Origin: a virus
IMG/VR virus record: IMGVR_UViG_3300048625_000042
Location: 1 to 38,854 of that record
DNA length: 38,854 bases
Direction: 5' to 3' (one strand)
A program made the position numbers and the translations under genes. The notes below the pieces were generated by a model. It worked only from the letters and a program-made list of their open reading frames with translations. It made no database searches and was not told the DNA's origin. Below, piece after piece: positions 22,505 to 31,371 of the stretch (position 1 is its first letter; each line of letters begins with the position of its first letter).

Positions 22505-23988
22505 ATTGCTCCAATCATTTCTTTATACTGATTAAGTTTAAAATTATTAACATTATCAAACATATATTTCGCAGACAAATTATCAAACGTATCATTTACT
22601 TGGTCTAAAGATAACCCCATACTTAAATACTGTTGAATGGCAAAGTCTGCAGGTTTATTTAATGGGTGACGTTTCTTATACATCTCTTCTGCTAAAATCT
22701 GGCACTGCTTGTAATCTAATCCTTGACTTTTAAGAGTCCAGAAGTTTTGATCATCTACCTCATACCCATAAATTTCTGGGTTAAGATTAAACTGAGAAGC
22801 ATTCGGATTTCGTTTCGTCATAGTTTTACCCAACAAACGTAACGGGTAGATCTCAATGAAAGATAATGGATTATCTTTTTGTAGAATCCATTGTTCTAGT
22901 TCATTGAAGTATTCATGTGTGTCATAAGGTAAACCAAGAATAAATCCTGCACCCATTTTAACATCGTCTCCCCATTTCTCTCGTAGCCAATGTAAACGAT
23001 CTTTTACTTTATTTGGATGCAAACCCTTACCAATCGCTCTTGCGCTTTCGTAGTGTAAACTTTCAATTCCAAAGAAGTTTCCAATTAAACCCATTTCTTT
23101 TAGTAAGTCTGCTTGATGCGGAAACTTATTGATAAGGTCAATTCTTAGATAAGCACTAAATTTAATTTTGAATGGTAACGAAGTGAACAATTTATGTATG
23201 CTCTCAACTTTATCATTGTCATCGTTAAAAGTATCATCTACGATATAGTAATTAGTGCATCCAGTAGTTTCCCATGTTCGGATTAAATCATCTCTGACTT
23301 CTTCAACATCTCTAAGATAAGTACCCTTCTTTTTACCAAGTAGTCCATAACCGCAAAATTTACATTTGAAGATACAACCACGTGCCATCTCTAATGGCAA
23401 AGACTCATCGGGTAAGACATTAAAGTCTTCTCTCCACCAATGAGTTCGTATGTTATCCATTTTAGGTTCTTCGTAATCATTAGAAACGATAACCATACTC
23501 TTACCATTACTACTTGTGTGGTGTTTACCGAGTAGACTAATATCATTATACTTCAGATATTTTGTATAGGCAATTGTAGATGTATCTGCATATCCTTGGA
23601 TGTAGCAGTCAATTTCATCATCGTTTTCATTGATTGCTCTAACACCAGCATACACAAGTTTTGCTTTGCTGTGAGATCTAATATAGTCAAACAACTTTAA
23701 TACATCATCATATTGGATATGTGGATACAAACGTTGCTTTTTATCTTCTGACCATCCCCAGAAAAATGTAGATGAGAACCCAACCCAAAGAGTATCTTGT
23801 TCAAGAACTTTTGACATAGCAGAAATGATTTCATCAATAGAGAGATACTGAGTGAAATCAATAACCCTTGCGTCAAAACCTTCATTTTCTAACGCAGAAG
23901 CTATTCTATATGGTCCAAGGCTCCGCATTATTCTTGGATAATGGTTATGTTGATGCATTCCACCAGCGAGTATAATGCAGTCTGCCAC
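22501..23988 (-). CDS. radical SAM protein with B12-binding-like domain (copy 2)
   Basis: A 495-aa protein. Residues 1-150 form a Rossmann-like domain of the B12-binding type (CIILAGG, LGPYRIASALENEGFDARVIDF, LWVGFSSTFFW), though no DxHxxG cobalamin-ligand motif is seen. The radical SAM core has C205-x3-C209-x2-C212 (CIFKCKFC) binding the 4Fe-4S cluster, and FGIESL and GAGFILGLPYDT in the expected later positions. The start is GTG at 23988, next to the previous stop. It is about half identical by eye to the copy at 24462. The role is probably a radical rearrangement or C-C bond step on a modified base. Confidence 0.8.
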   Translation of the reverse strand: MADCIILAGGMHQHNHYPRIMRSLGPYRIASALENEGFDARVIDFTQYLSIDEIISAMSKVLEQDTLWVGFSSTFFWGWSEDKKQRLYPHIQYDDVLKLFDYIRSHSKAKLVYAGVRAINENDDEIDCYIQGYADTSTIAYTKYLKYNDISLLGKHHTSSNGKSMVIVSNDYEEPKMDNIRTHWWREDFNVLPDESLPLEMARGCIFKCKFCGYGLLGKKKGTYLRDVEEVRDDLIRTWETTGCTNYYIVDDTFNDDNDKVESIHKLFTSLPFKIKFSAYLRIDLINKFPHQADLLKEMGLIGNFFGIESLHYESARAIGKGLHPNKVKDRLHWLREKWGDDVKMGAGFILGLPYDTHEYFNELEQWILQKDNPLSFIEIYPLRLLGKTMTKRNPNASQFNLNPEIYGYEVDDQNFWTLKSQGLDYKQCQILAEEMYKKRHPLNKPADFAIQQYLSMGLSLDQVNDTFDNLSAKYMFDNVNNFKLNQYKEMIGAI

Positions 23989-24462
23989 TTAAACTTTACC
24001 TTGCTTAACGTCTTCGATTAGACTAACCAATTCTTCTCGGGTAAACACCCATACACGACCACGGAAAGAGTGGGTAGAAGTATCGGGGTCATGCTTCTTA
24101 GAGAATGACAGCTTCTTAATAAACTCACGAGCACAATTCTTGGCCATGGCTTCTTTAATTTCTTCAGCATAGTTGACGTTCTGTTCTTTCAGCGTCAACA
24201 GTTCTTGCTCTTGGACTTTATGTTCAACAACGAATTGATTGAACTCATATTTCTCGAGCATGTCATCTGGGTTCACTTTGATGGTGAAACCACTACCAAC
24301 ACCCTGATTAGCAGTAACAACATTATGGGCACTCCAATTACCAACAGCACCAATAGAAGATGGAGTAGTAAGCACTGCGTTAGACATAATGGTTTGTAAT
24401 CCATTGTTAGTCATAATTTTCAAATCACCATCGTCATTAATAACATCACCAACATTACTCAT
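23989..24462 (-). CDS. 157-aa protein between the radical SAM genes
   Basis: Start ATG at 24462 overlaps the upstream stop as TGATG; an in-frame GTG one codon earlier is less likely. The N-terminal half is Asn-, Gly- and Val-rich (SNVGDVIND, TTPSSIGAVGNWSAHNVVTAN). A helix follows, then AREFIKKLSFSKKHD and FRGRVWVFTREEL. No family is recognised with confidence. Its place between two paralogous enzymes and its coupling to both suggest a partner or an unrelated insertion. Nothing marks it as a peptide substrate (no Cys-rich core). Confidence 0.55.
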   Translation of the reverse strand: MSNVGDVINDDGDLKIMTNNGLQTIMSNAVLTTPSSIGAVGNWSAHNVVTANQGVGSGFTIKVNPDDMLEKYEFNQFVVEHKVQEQELLTLKEQNVNYAEEIKEAMAKNCAREFIKKLSFSKKHDPDTSTHSFRGRVWVFTREELVSLIEDVKQGKV

Positions 24463-25970
24463 CACATAGCTCCAATCATTTGTTTATAAGAATCAATTTT
24501 TAGTTTATTCATAGCAGGTATATCATATTTGTTAAAGATTTCAATTTCAGTAAGGTTGTATAAATCATCTATCTTAATCCCAGTGTTCAACGCAGTGATC
24601 ATTTGGAACTCCGCAAATTTATTTTTACTACAAATATCTCTACTAAAATCTGATGCTATCTGTTTGCAAATATCATACGACAGGTTTTGAGATTTCAGTT
24701 CCCACTTGATATTGTCTGTTGGAAATGTGTATCCATAGATGTCGGGGTTTAAAGAAAACTCAGAAGTATAAGCATCAAGTCTACCGCCTTTTTGTCGATT
24801 AAACAAATATAATGGATAGAAAGAGATTTGTTGCAAAGGGTTATCTGATTCTAGACACCATTTATACAAGTCATCATAGTACTCAAAAGTATCATAAGGC
24901 AACCCAAGAATAAACCCAGCGCCGATGTTAACCTTTTTATTCCATTTCTCATGCAACCAATATAATCTATCCTTGACTTTTTGTGGAGACAATCCTTTAC
25001 CGATACACTTAGCACTATCTGCTTGCAGAGTTTCAATACCAAAGTAGGTGCCAACTAAACCCATCTCAGTTAGCATATCTGCTTGATGCGGAAACTTATT
25101 GATAAGATCCATTCTTAGATAAGCACTAAATTGAGGTTTAAAAGGTAACGAAGTGAATACTTTATGTAAAGATTCAATCTTATCATTGTCATCGTTAAAA
25201 GTGTCATCAGTAAAGTAGTAAGAAGCAGTCCCTGTGGACTCCCACATCTTTATTAGTTCTTCTTTGATACACTCAGGGTCACGCAGATAAGTGCCTTTCT
25301 TTTTACCGAGCAATGGATATGTACAGAACTTACACTTGAAAATACACCCACGAGCAAGTTCAATAGGTAAACCTTCATTTGGTAGAATGTTGTATTGTTT
25401 ATTCCACCAGTTAGTTGTGATATTATCCATTTTAGGTTCTGGATACTTGTTAGAATCTATAACGTAACTAATGGAATCATCGATAGTAATCTCTTGCACG
25501 TCGGTTAGTGGAACACCATCTTTAAGATAGTTTGATAATTCTATAATTGAGTTATCTGCATAACCAACCACATAGTAGTCGATGTTTTTATCAACTAAAG
25601 AGAATGGTGCCTTGGCTCCACCATAGACGACTTTAGCAGTACTATGCTCTCTAACGTATGAAATTATCTTATTGATGTCTTCATAGTCAGTCCAGTACAT
25701 TCTTTCTAGTTGAGATCTATTGTAGAAGTTATCATTCGCCCAAAAAAATGTAGATGAGAAACCAACCCATAAGGTGTCAGAAGTTAAATTCTTGCTTATG
25801 ACTTTAATAATTTCATCAACTGTCATATTAACAACATAGTCAATAACAGTTGTGCTATATCCAGCGGCTTCTAACGAAGTCGCTACACGATATGGTCCAA
25901 GACTCCGTTGAACTTTAGGGAAATGTTCAGGAGTCCAAGTACCACCAGTTAAAATAATACAGTTAGACAA
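24462..25970 (-). CDS. radical SAM protein with B12-binding-like domain (copy 1)
   Basis: The start is placed at TTG (25970) by alignment with its paralogue: TTG-encoded M-SNCIILTGG matches MADCIILAGG. GGA lies 5 bases upstream. This gives 502 aa. C209-x3-C213-x2-C216 (CIFKCKFC) is the radical SAM cluster site; LGPYRVATSLEAAGY and LWVGFSSTFFW mark the Rossmann-like N-terminal domain; FGIETL and GAGFILGLPYDTFEYY follow. Both copies share an EPKMDNI-x-T-x-WW block before the cluster. Overlaps the transferase-like gene by 8 bases. Confidence 0.8.
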   Translation of the reverse strand: MSNCIILTGGTWTPEHFPKVQRSLGPYRVATSLEAAGYSTTVIDYVVNMTVDEIIKVISKNLTSDTLWVGFSSTFFWANDNFYNRSQLERMYWTDYEDINKIISYVREHSTAKVVYGGAKAPFSLVDKNIDYYVVGYADNSIIELSNYLKDGVPLTDVQEITIDDSISYVIDSNKYPEPKMDNITTNWWNKQYNILPNEGLPIELARGCIFKCKFCTYPLLGKKKGTYLRDPECIKEELIKMWESTGTASYYFTDDTFNDDNDKIESLHKVFTSLPFKPQFSAYLRMDLINKFPHQADMLTEMGLVGTYFGIETLQADSAKCIGKGLSPQKVKDRLYWLHEKWNKKVNIGAGFILGLPYDTFEYYDDLYKWCLESDNPLQQISFYPLYLFNRQKGGRLDAYTSEFSLNPDIYGYTFPTDNIKWELKSQNLSYDICKQIASDFSRDICSKNKFAEFQMITALNTGIKIDDLYNLTEIEIFNKYDIPAMNKLKIDSYKQMIGAM

Positions 25971-26979
25971 AATTATCCAGCCCAATTAATAAAGGTTGAT
26001 CATCAAACATCATCTCAAGTCCACTCAACTGCCCTGTCGCTAAGAAGTCTCCGAATCTTTCCTTATTGATACCACGCTTGTGAATATGTATGCTGTTAAT
26101 AGTTTCTTCTCTAGAATCCCACATCACTTGCCATTCAATACCAGCCCATCCATCACGTTCAGCCACTTGAATCTCTTCAGCTTGTCGATCAAGGTAATAG
26201 CTAAGATATCTACCATGCTTAGTTCTAAATAGTTTCTTAAAGGAACATAGGCAGGTTTCCATTGTAAAGTAGTCTACTTGACTAGCCAACGATGGAAACC
26301 GATCTTTCATCTCAGATCTAATTCCGTTGCCAATAGACTCAAGTGTAGCGTACTCGCTTCCAGTGAGTTTTCGATCCATATCGTCATCCTGCCCAATGGC
26401 AAGAAGAAGTCCATTACGATGAGAACGGGAACCATCATAATCATCCAGCATGAGAGAAGTAGGCTCACAAATAATACCAGCAGTGTGTTTAAGATGCTGC
26501 ATGTAAAACCAAGTAGAATATCTACCAAACTTGTGCAAGTTTCCTTTAAGTACGCTCCACAACGCATCAAAGTTTTGAGACTCATTGTCCCCGTAGTACG
26601 ATTCGAGTTTTTCACGTTGAGATCCATTTCCAATAAATTTCTGATATGATTCGAACATCGCAGGTAGATGCCCTTTGTTCCACTTTGTATCTGTCTGGTA
26701 ACGTAGACGTTTGTAGTTCTTAGAATTCCAATCAGTGATACGTCCAAGGTCAGCCAGTTCGTAGTCAGGGAATTCGTTCTTCAATACCCATGCAGTTGGA
26801 AGTTGATAGGTGTTACCATATAACCACGCAAGCCAGATACGTTCTTCATCATTATGTTCATATCGATCATTGAGATAGTTCGTAGCCCATACTGCTGGAT
26901 CACAATCATTATACTGAAGTGACCAAGCATACCAACGGATGAATGCTTCACGTCGGTTTTCTTTTAAACGATAATCCAT
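25963..26979 (-). CDS. amino acid:DNA transferase-like protein (AGPT-Pplase/ADDT type)
   Basis: A 338-aa helical protein. Blocks that stand out: NDCDPAVWATNYL (24-36), RIWLAWLYGNTYQLPTAW (47-64), NKGHLPAMFESYQKFIG, LHKFGRYSTWFYMQHL (148-163) and DDYDGSRSHRNGLLLAIG (179-196). These fit my memory of the glycosylase-like AADT/aGPT-Pplase families, which replace the pyrophosphate on hydroxymethyluracil in DNA with an amino acid or amine. It ends IGLDNFV, similar to the polymerase tail. TAATG overlap with the GNAT gene. The call leans on context; an HMM test is needed to confirm it. Confidence 0.55.
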   Translation of the reverse strand: MDYRLKENRREAFIRWYAWSLQYNDCDPAVWATNYLNDRYEHNDEERIWLAWLYGNTYQLPTAWVLKNEFPDYELADLGRITDWNSKNYKRLRYQTDTKWNKGHLPAMFESYQKFIGNGSQREKLESYYGDNESQNFDALWSVLKGNLHKFGRYSTWFYMQHLKHTAGIICEPTSLMLDDYDGSRSHRNGLLLAIGQDDDMDRKLTGSEYATLESIGNGIRSEMKDRFPSLASQVDYFTMETCLCSFKKLFRTKHGRYLSYYLDRQAEEIQVAERDGWAGIEWQVMWDSREETINSIHIHKRGINKERFGDFLATGQLSGLEMMFDDQPLLIGLDNFV

Positions 26980-27620
26980 TATTTCAAAAAGTCTTCAAGT
27001 GATGGTTGATCCATTAACGCTTCGCGCAACCAAGACTTACCAACAGTATCAATTGCAGTCTGTGTCTTGGCTTTCTTCTTCTCACCCCATGTGTAAGATT
27101 CCAAACCCTCAGCAAGGAATTGCGCACGAGCCTTTGCTGGTGGTAATGCTTGAAGTGGGTTTACAATGGATTTGTCTCTGTAGGCAATTTGCTCGGCACG
27201 TGTAGGGAATAGTGGTTGGTCTGAGCGGAGTGAACCAGTGGGATCAACTGCCCAAAAGACCAACCCATTGCGATTGTGCCAGCTGACAGAGGATGGGGTA
27301 CAAGAGATTTTAAGTCGTTGGATCTTTCGTTCTTCGACTGCGTATTTGATCCACGCATCCCAGCATTTGGACGCATAACCTTTACCTTCTTGACCTTCGA
27401 TGGTGACGATTTCGTAGAGGTTGGCATATCCATCCCGATTAAATGTAGCAAAGATTAGAGAAACGACTTCACCGTTGACTTCATAAGCCATCGGAAGAGA
27501 CTTATCGTAGTTATGGAAACGAGTCCACAATGAGTGTGCAGCCGATAAGAACTTAGTGTTCTTACCAGCTGGACTGCTTTCGATAAGCTGTTGTACTTTT
27601 GTTGAGTTCACAAGAATCAT
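26979..27620 (-). CDS. GNAT acetyltransferase-like protein
   Basis: A 213-aa protein. The GNAT fold shows in MAYEVNGEVVSLIFATF, NLYEIVTIEGQEGKGYASKCW (acetyl-CoA loop at 77-83) and KISCTPSSVSWHNRNGLVFW. A C-terminal extension of about 70 residues ends QPSLEDFLK, near-identical to the DNA polymerase end SSLEDFFG. In thymidine-hypermodifying phages acetyltransferases act on the amine added to the base, so the same is inferred here. It overlaps its neighbours as ATGA (upstream) and TAATG (downstream). Confidence 0.7.
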   Translation of the reverse strand: MILVNSTKVQQLIESSPAGKNTKFLSAAHSLWTRFHNYDKSLPMAYEVNGEVVSLIFATFNRDGYANLYEIVTIEGQEGKGYASKCWDAWIKYAVEERKIQRLKISCTPSSVSWHNRNGLVFWAVDPTGSLRSDQPLFPTRAEQIAYRDKSIVNPLQALPPAKARAQFLAEGLESYTWGEKKKAKTQTAIDTVGKSWLREALMDQPSLEDFLK

Positions 27621-28303
27621 AATTGATAATCCACTGCACCTTGGATGTCTACTTTCTCTAAAAGATGAGACAAGTGTTCATCGATAGTATGATAGATGTT
27701 CATAGACAGCGGTACAGTTGTATAGTTTAAATTGGCGCGTTTTGCAACGTTAGCCGTAGAAGTAATTATACACCCAGAATCCAAAACTGTCAAGTATAAT
27801 GGACGCTTGCCATTGCGATATGCTCGTAGGGTTCTATCTGTATGCAACTCACAAACAGCAAGACTTGCATCTTTCCAATGCTCTAGTGGGCTGTAATCAG
27901 CGAGGGAACGGAGTAAGAGTTCGGTGTCGTTCTTTCCATCGCATGCGTATCCGTGCAAGACTTCCCAATCAGCAGGATCGTGCTGAGTAATAACACCATT
28001 ATGGACAATTGATGTTGATTCATTTGCTATCGGTTGGTTATACAATAAATCGCTAGTGCTATATCTACAGTGACCAATAAGGTAAAGAGTACCATCGTCA
28101 TCAACCATATCCTCCAAATCATCTAGTTTTCTGAACTCATCCGCTGGGACAGGTTCTTTAAAAGTATGGATTACCCCACCTTTGAGGTAGGACAATCCAG
28201 TCGCATGTAAACCACGAATACGAGACTCGTGGAATACACTTCTAATCATATCAAAGTGAGTTGCTGTGGGTTTTTTAATCACAGCACCGATAACAGCACA
28301 CAT
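27617..28303 (-). CDS. class II glutamine amidotransferase domain protein
   Basis: A 228-aa stand-alone glutaminase domain of the Ntn type. Cys2 right after Met is the nucleophile (MCAVIG), with RGLHATG (30-36), GHCRYST (77-83), HNG (101-103) and NDTE (125-128) in the GlmS/PurF/AsnB order. There is no synthase or transferase domain, so the ammonia must go to a partner. TET/JBP and HMUDK-type phage clusters have been reported with such amidotransferases. Overlaps the dioxygenase as TAATG. Amidation of a base-linked carboxyl group is the likely use, but this is inference. Confidence 0.8.
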   Translation of the reverse strand: MCAVIGAVIKKPTATHFDMIRSVFHESRIRGLHATGLSYLKGGVIHTFKEPVPADEFRKLDDLEDMVDDDGTLYLIGHCRYSTSDLLYNQPIANESTSIVHNGVITQHDPADWEVLHGYACDGKNDTELLLRSLADYSPLEHWKDASLAVCELHTDRTLRAYRNGKRPLYLTVLDSGCIITSTANVAKRANLNYTTVPLSMNIYHTIDEHLSHLLEKVDIQGAVDYQL

Positions 28304-29673
28304 TAAAAGAAGCCTTCAAGTGAATTAGATTTCACAGACAATGGATGATACTTATGAAGTTCTTCAGTACCCAACTTACGTTCGCAGTAGTCGTACCACT
28401 CTTTGTCTTCCCACATACCTTGACTCACACCATTCCATAAGTGACGAGCAGAGCCGTCTTCATTCTTATGACCTGGATGTTCTTTGTCAAGACGACGAGA
28501 CTCAACATATTCATAACGACAATCTTCGTATGCCTTGGAACCCAACTCAAGCATCTTCTCACGGAAATAGCATACCAAAGAAATACGCTCGGCATTCTCG
28601 TCACCAAGAACAATTGGAGTATTACCATGCATAACTTCATGGTTATTAATCAATAGTAAATCACCTGGACGCACGTTAACAGCAACACGATACTCTGGAG
28701 CGATCAAATAACCACCAGTGTAATTACCATTGTTAGAAAGAACCAACAAGTTAGATAAACCAGTCTGTAAGTCACCAGCATCGTAGTGAGCAGCAGTTCT
28801 GAAAGTCTTGTTCACTGTGATTGTAGTGAATGGAGTTCCTGGAACTAAGAAGCCTTGATCGATTTTCTTGGCAGCTTCCATCTGATTATTGTAACGCCAT
28901 GGGAGCAAGTCTTTAAAACCTTTAGCAAGAGTCTGCAGGAATGGGAATGCCATGGCAAACTTTTCTGGCTCTCTAGCAGTATAGCTTGTTGCACGACCAT
29001 AAGGGATGCGTGGATAACGATCGAACCAACCAGCAATACCAGACATAACACCATTGGCGTAAGTAGTTGAACAGACGTAACGCTTAACGACGCGCTCTGC
29101 TTCTTTCTTCATGTCATCTTCGTTCATGCCTTTAGTGGCAGCAACCCAAGTCTCAAAGTCGAAGCCATCTTTCTTAACTGCTTGGATACCCCAAACGTTG
29201 TTACGTGTAGATGGTTGGTCTTTCTTACCCTTGTGTGCTGCTTTAATATCCTCTACTGGATCAGCACCAAACAAGTTAGCCTTTGGGTTAGAGAAATAAT
29301 CAATGATGTCATATTCATACTCAGTCACCCATTCACGGTTACCAAGTTTCTCTGCACGTGGACCAGCAGCCATACCACGGTTCTGTGTCTCTACTGCAGC
29401 TTCTTTAAGACCAGCATAAGCTGCGTCCTGTTGCTCTTTACTGAAGTAGTTCTTACGGAACTTAAACGCAATGCGTAGTTCATCAGTACCCTTGTCGCAA
29501 CCAGCACAGTCTTTACCAGTACCGCAGTCAGCTTGAGTCGCAATGTCACAGTTAGCTGGCATATACACGTCAGCGTCTTCATCAACCAAAATGTCGTAAT
29601 GTGATTCATCTAGGAATTGTCCTTGTAGATGAGCGCAGTCATACTTTCTTTCTGCTACAATTACTTTAACCAT
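28303..29673 (-). CDS. TET/JBP-family Fe(II)/2-oxoglutarate dioxygenase
   Basis: A 456-aa protein; ATG at 29673 has AAGGAG 7 bases upstream. The core, VNKTFRTAAHYDAGD (287-301) with HxD at H296/D298, NYTGGYLIAPEYRVAVNVRPGDLLL, NNHEVMHGNTP with distal H349, and R363 for 2-oxoglutarate, closely follows the JBP1 and phage TET pattern. These oxidise the methyl of thymine (JBP) or 5-methylcytosine (TET) in DNA. A Cys-rich N-terminus (C42, C50, C56, C59) may bind zinc. It ends SNSLEGFF, polymerase-like. It lies directly after gp41, tying modification to replication. Confidence 0.8.
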   Translation of the reverse strand: MVKVIVAERKYDCAHLQGQFLDESHYDILVDEDADVYMPANCDIATQADCGTGKDCAGCDKGTDELRIAFKFRKNYFSKEQQDAAYAGLKEAAVETQNRGMAAGPRAEKLGNREWVTEYEYDIIDYFSNPKANLFGADPVEDIKAAHKGKKDQPSTRNNVWGIQAVKKDGFDFETWVAATKGMNEDDMKKEAERVVKRYVCSTTYANGVMSGIAGWFDRYPRIPYGRATSYTAREPEKFAMAFPFLQTLAKGFKDLLPWRYNNQMEAAKKIDQGFLVPGTPFTTITVNKTFRTAAHYDAGDLQTGLSNLLVLSNNGNYTGGYLIAPEYRVAVNVRPGDLLLINNHEVMHGNTPIVLGDENAERISLVCYFREKMLELGSKAYEDCRYEYVESRRLDKEHPGHKNEDGSARHLWNGVSQGMWEDKEWYDYCERKLGTEELHKYHPLSVKSNSLEGFF

Positions 29674-29684
29674 TTCTCTTCTCC

Positions 29685-31079
29685 TTAAAATTTCCAACCG
29701 TCAAAACTCTCAGCCTTAGCACGTTGACCAAAATCACTCTTGTCGAACATCGGAACATCATCTTTCTTATGTCCTGCGTCCATCAAACCTTCTTGTGCGG
29801 ATGCTTCCACGTCGTAAAGTTTCATCTTGGCACGATCAACTCCGATAACAAATCGTTTGTAAAAACCTGGATCGTTGTAACGATTCTTAAGTTGTTTAAC
29901 GATAATCTGATTCAACTGCTCTAATTCTTCATTACTTACCAAAGCGAACATAAAGTCAGCAGTGGCAGGTAGTCCGAAAGATTCTGAGGTATCTTCCAGA
30001 CCTGGATCGCTGTTAGTGTAACCTGAACGAGTAGTCTGAGTAGCCGATACGATCGGTACGTTATACTCAACTGCAAGACCACGTAACTCTTCAGCGATTG
30101 CCTTAATATATGTATAAGAGTTAACTGAGCCACCTTGCTTCATTCTTTGAGAAGCACAGATGTTCAAATAGTCAATCATAATGATGTCGGGTTTAAATTC
30201 CCGTTTCAGTTTCAACTCTTCAAGCAATGCACGGAAGTGTCCAGCATGGGCACCAGCAGTTGGATATTCTTTGATGATCAGTTTACCTTGAGTCTTCTTG
30301 GCCAGCTTAGCCAGTCGTGATTCGTAGATATCCTTGTCAATCACTTTCAATTCGTCCATGGTTAGGTTAAGAAGGTTCGCATCAATACGTTCAGCGATAC
30401 GTTCTTCAGCCATCTCCATTGTTATGTATAAAACATTTTTACCAGCACTTAGAGCACCAGCAGCAACGTGACACATAAACAAAGACTTACCGACACCAGT
30501 ACCAGCCAGTACGATATTGAGTGTTTTCTTGGACAAACCACCCTTGGTAATCTTGTTGAACATCTCAAGGTCGAAGGCAACCTTCTCTTCAATTCGATGG
30601 TAAAACTCATAACGAGAATTAGCGTCGTCAATATAATCATGACCAACGTGATTGTCAAAAGAAACGGCAAGAGCATCAGAAAGGATAGAAGGAATTGAAT
30701 CGGTAGTATATGTCTTGTCACGCCCTTCTTGGATTCTGATTGATGTGAGGATTGCATTATACACCGCCTTGTCTTTACAAAACTTCTCTGTGTTTTCAAC
30801 TAACCATTCTTCATTGATTGGAGCATCAACAAGAGTATCAATAAACGAATTTACTTCAACAAGTTCTTTGTCATTGATATCAGTTCGGTTACTTACTTCA
30901 ATTGCCAGAATCTCTTTTGTTAATGGCTTGTTATACTTCGTGAAGAATTCTGAGATCTCGCTGATAACGATGGACTCTTTTCTGTCGATAAAATACTCAC
31001 GCTTAAGAAACGGAATTACTTTTCGACAGTAGTTCTCATCATAAATCAGTCTGCTCAGAATCTGTTGTTCTAATCTCAT
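29685..31079 (-). CDS. replicative DNA helicase, gp41-like (DnaB family)
   Basis: A 464-aa helicase. Walker A is AGTGVGKS (192-199), followed by YITMEMAEERIAERID (motif 1a type), DIIMIDYLNI (Walker B) and SATQTTRSGY (sensor). It unwinds the fork and loads with the primase at 11226. The start ATG at 31079 is chosen over the longer non-ATG frame; it overlaps the 110-aa gene by 41 bases. Length is close to T4 gp41 (475 aa). Confidence 0.9.
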   Translation of the reverse strand: MRLEQQILSRLIYDENYCRKVIPFLKREYFIDRKESIVISEISEFFTKYNKPLTKEILAIEVSNRTDINDKELVEVNSFIDTLVDAPINEEWLVENTEKFCKDKAVYNAILTSIRIQEGRDKTYTTDSIPSILSDALAVSFDNHVGHDYIDDANSRYEFYHRIEEKVAFDLEMFNKITKGGLSKKTLNIVLAGTGVGKSLFMCHVAAGALSAGKNVLYITMEMAEERIAERIDANLLNLTMDELKVIDKDIYESRLAKLAKKTQGKLIIKEYPTAGAHAGHFRALLEELKLKREFKPDIIMIDYLNICASQRMKQGGSVNSYTYIKAIAEELRGLAVEYNVPIVSATQTTRSGYTNSDPGLEDTSESFGLPATADFMFALVSNEELEQLNQIIVKQLKNRYNDPGFYKRFVIGVDRAKMKLYDVEASAQEGLMDAGHKKDDVPMFDKSDFGQRAKAESFDGWKF

Positions 31080-31371
31080 CAACCCCGCCTGTGTAGGAAA
31101 TACTATTTTGTTGCAATTGTTCCATAAGAATAAATTGCAACAAATCACCAAGATATTGCTCTAGTTCTTCTTTGATATAAGTGACACCTGAGTCTTCATG
31201 CACCTCATACTCGAAGTGCATTTTACAAGTGTCACCCTGTTCATCAAAGCGAACCGCACCGTAAGAGAAGATTATACCTGAGTAATCACCTTCTGTCAAC
31301 TTCAGTCGATCTTGTCCGCCACTGCGACTTTCCAAGACAACGAATGGTGGTTTCGCTAGATGATCACTCAT
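31039..31371 (-). CDS. conserved hypothetical phage protein, 110 aa
   Basis: The start MSDHLAKPPFVVLE, then DRLKLTEGDYSGIIFSYG and a C-terminal YTGGVDE are features I recall from a small protein next to uvsX in T4-like marine phages. It has no catalytic motif. It overlaps uvsX by 8 bases and gp41 by 41 bases, so all three are made together. A replisome or recombination accessory role is likely from position only. Confidence 0.7.
   Translation of the reverse strand: MSDHLAKPPFVVLESRSGGQDRLKLTEGDYSGIIFSYGAVRFDEQGDTCKMHFEYEVHEDSGVTYIKEELEQYLGDLLQFILMEQLQQNSISYTGGVDEIRTTDSEQTDL

Noticed and set aside
23989-24462. 157-aa protein as a RiPP precursor for the radical SAM enzymes
   Set aside because: It is long, has one Cys and no core or leader features; the neighbours point to DNA modification.
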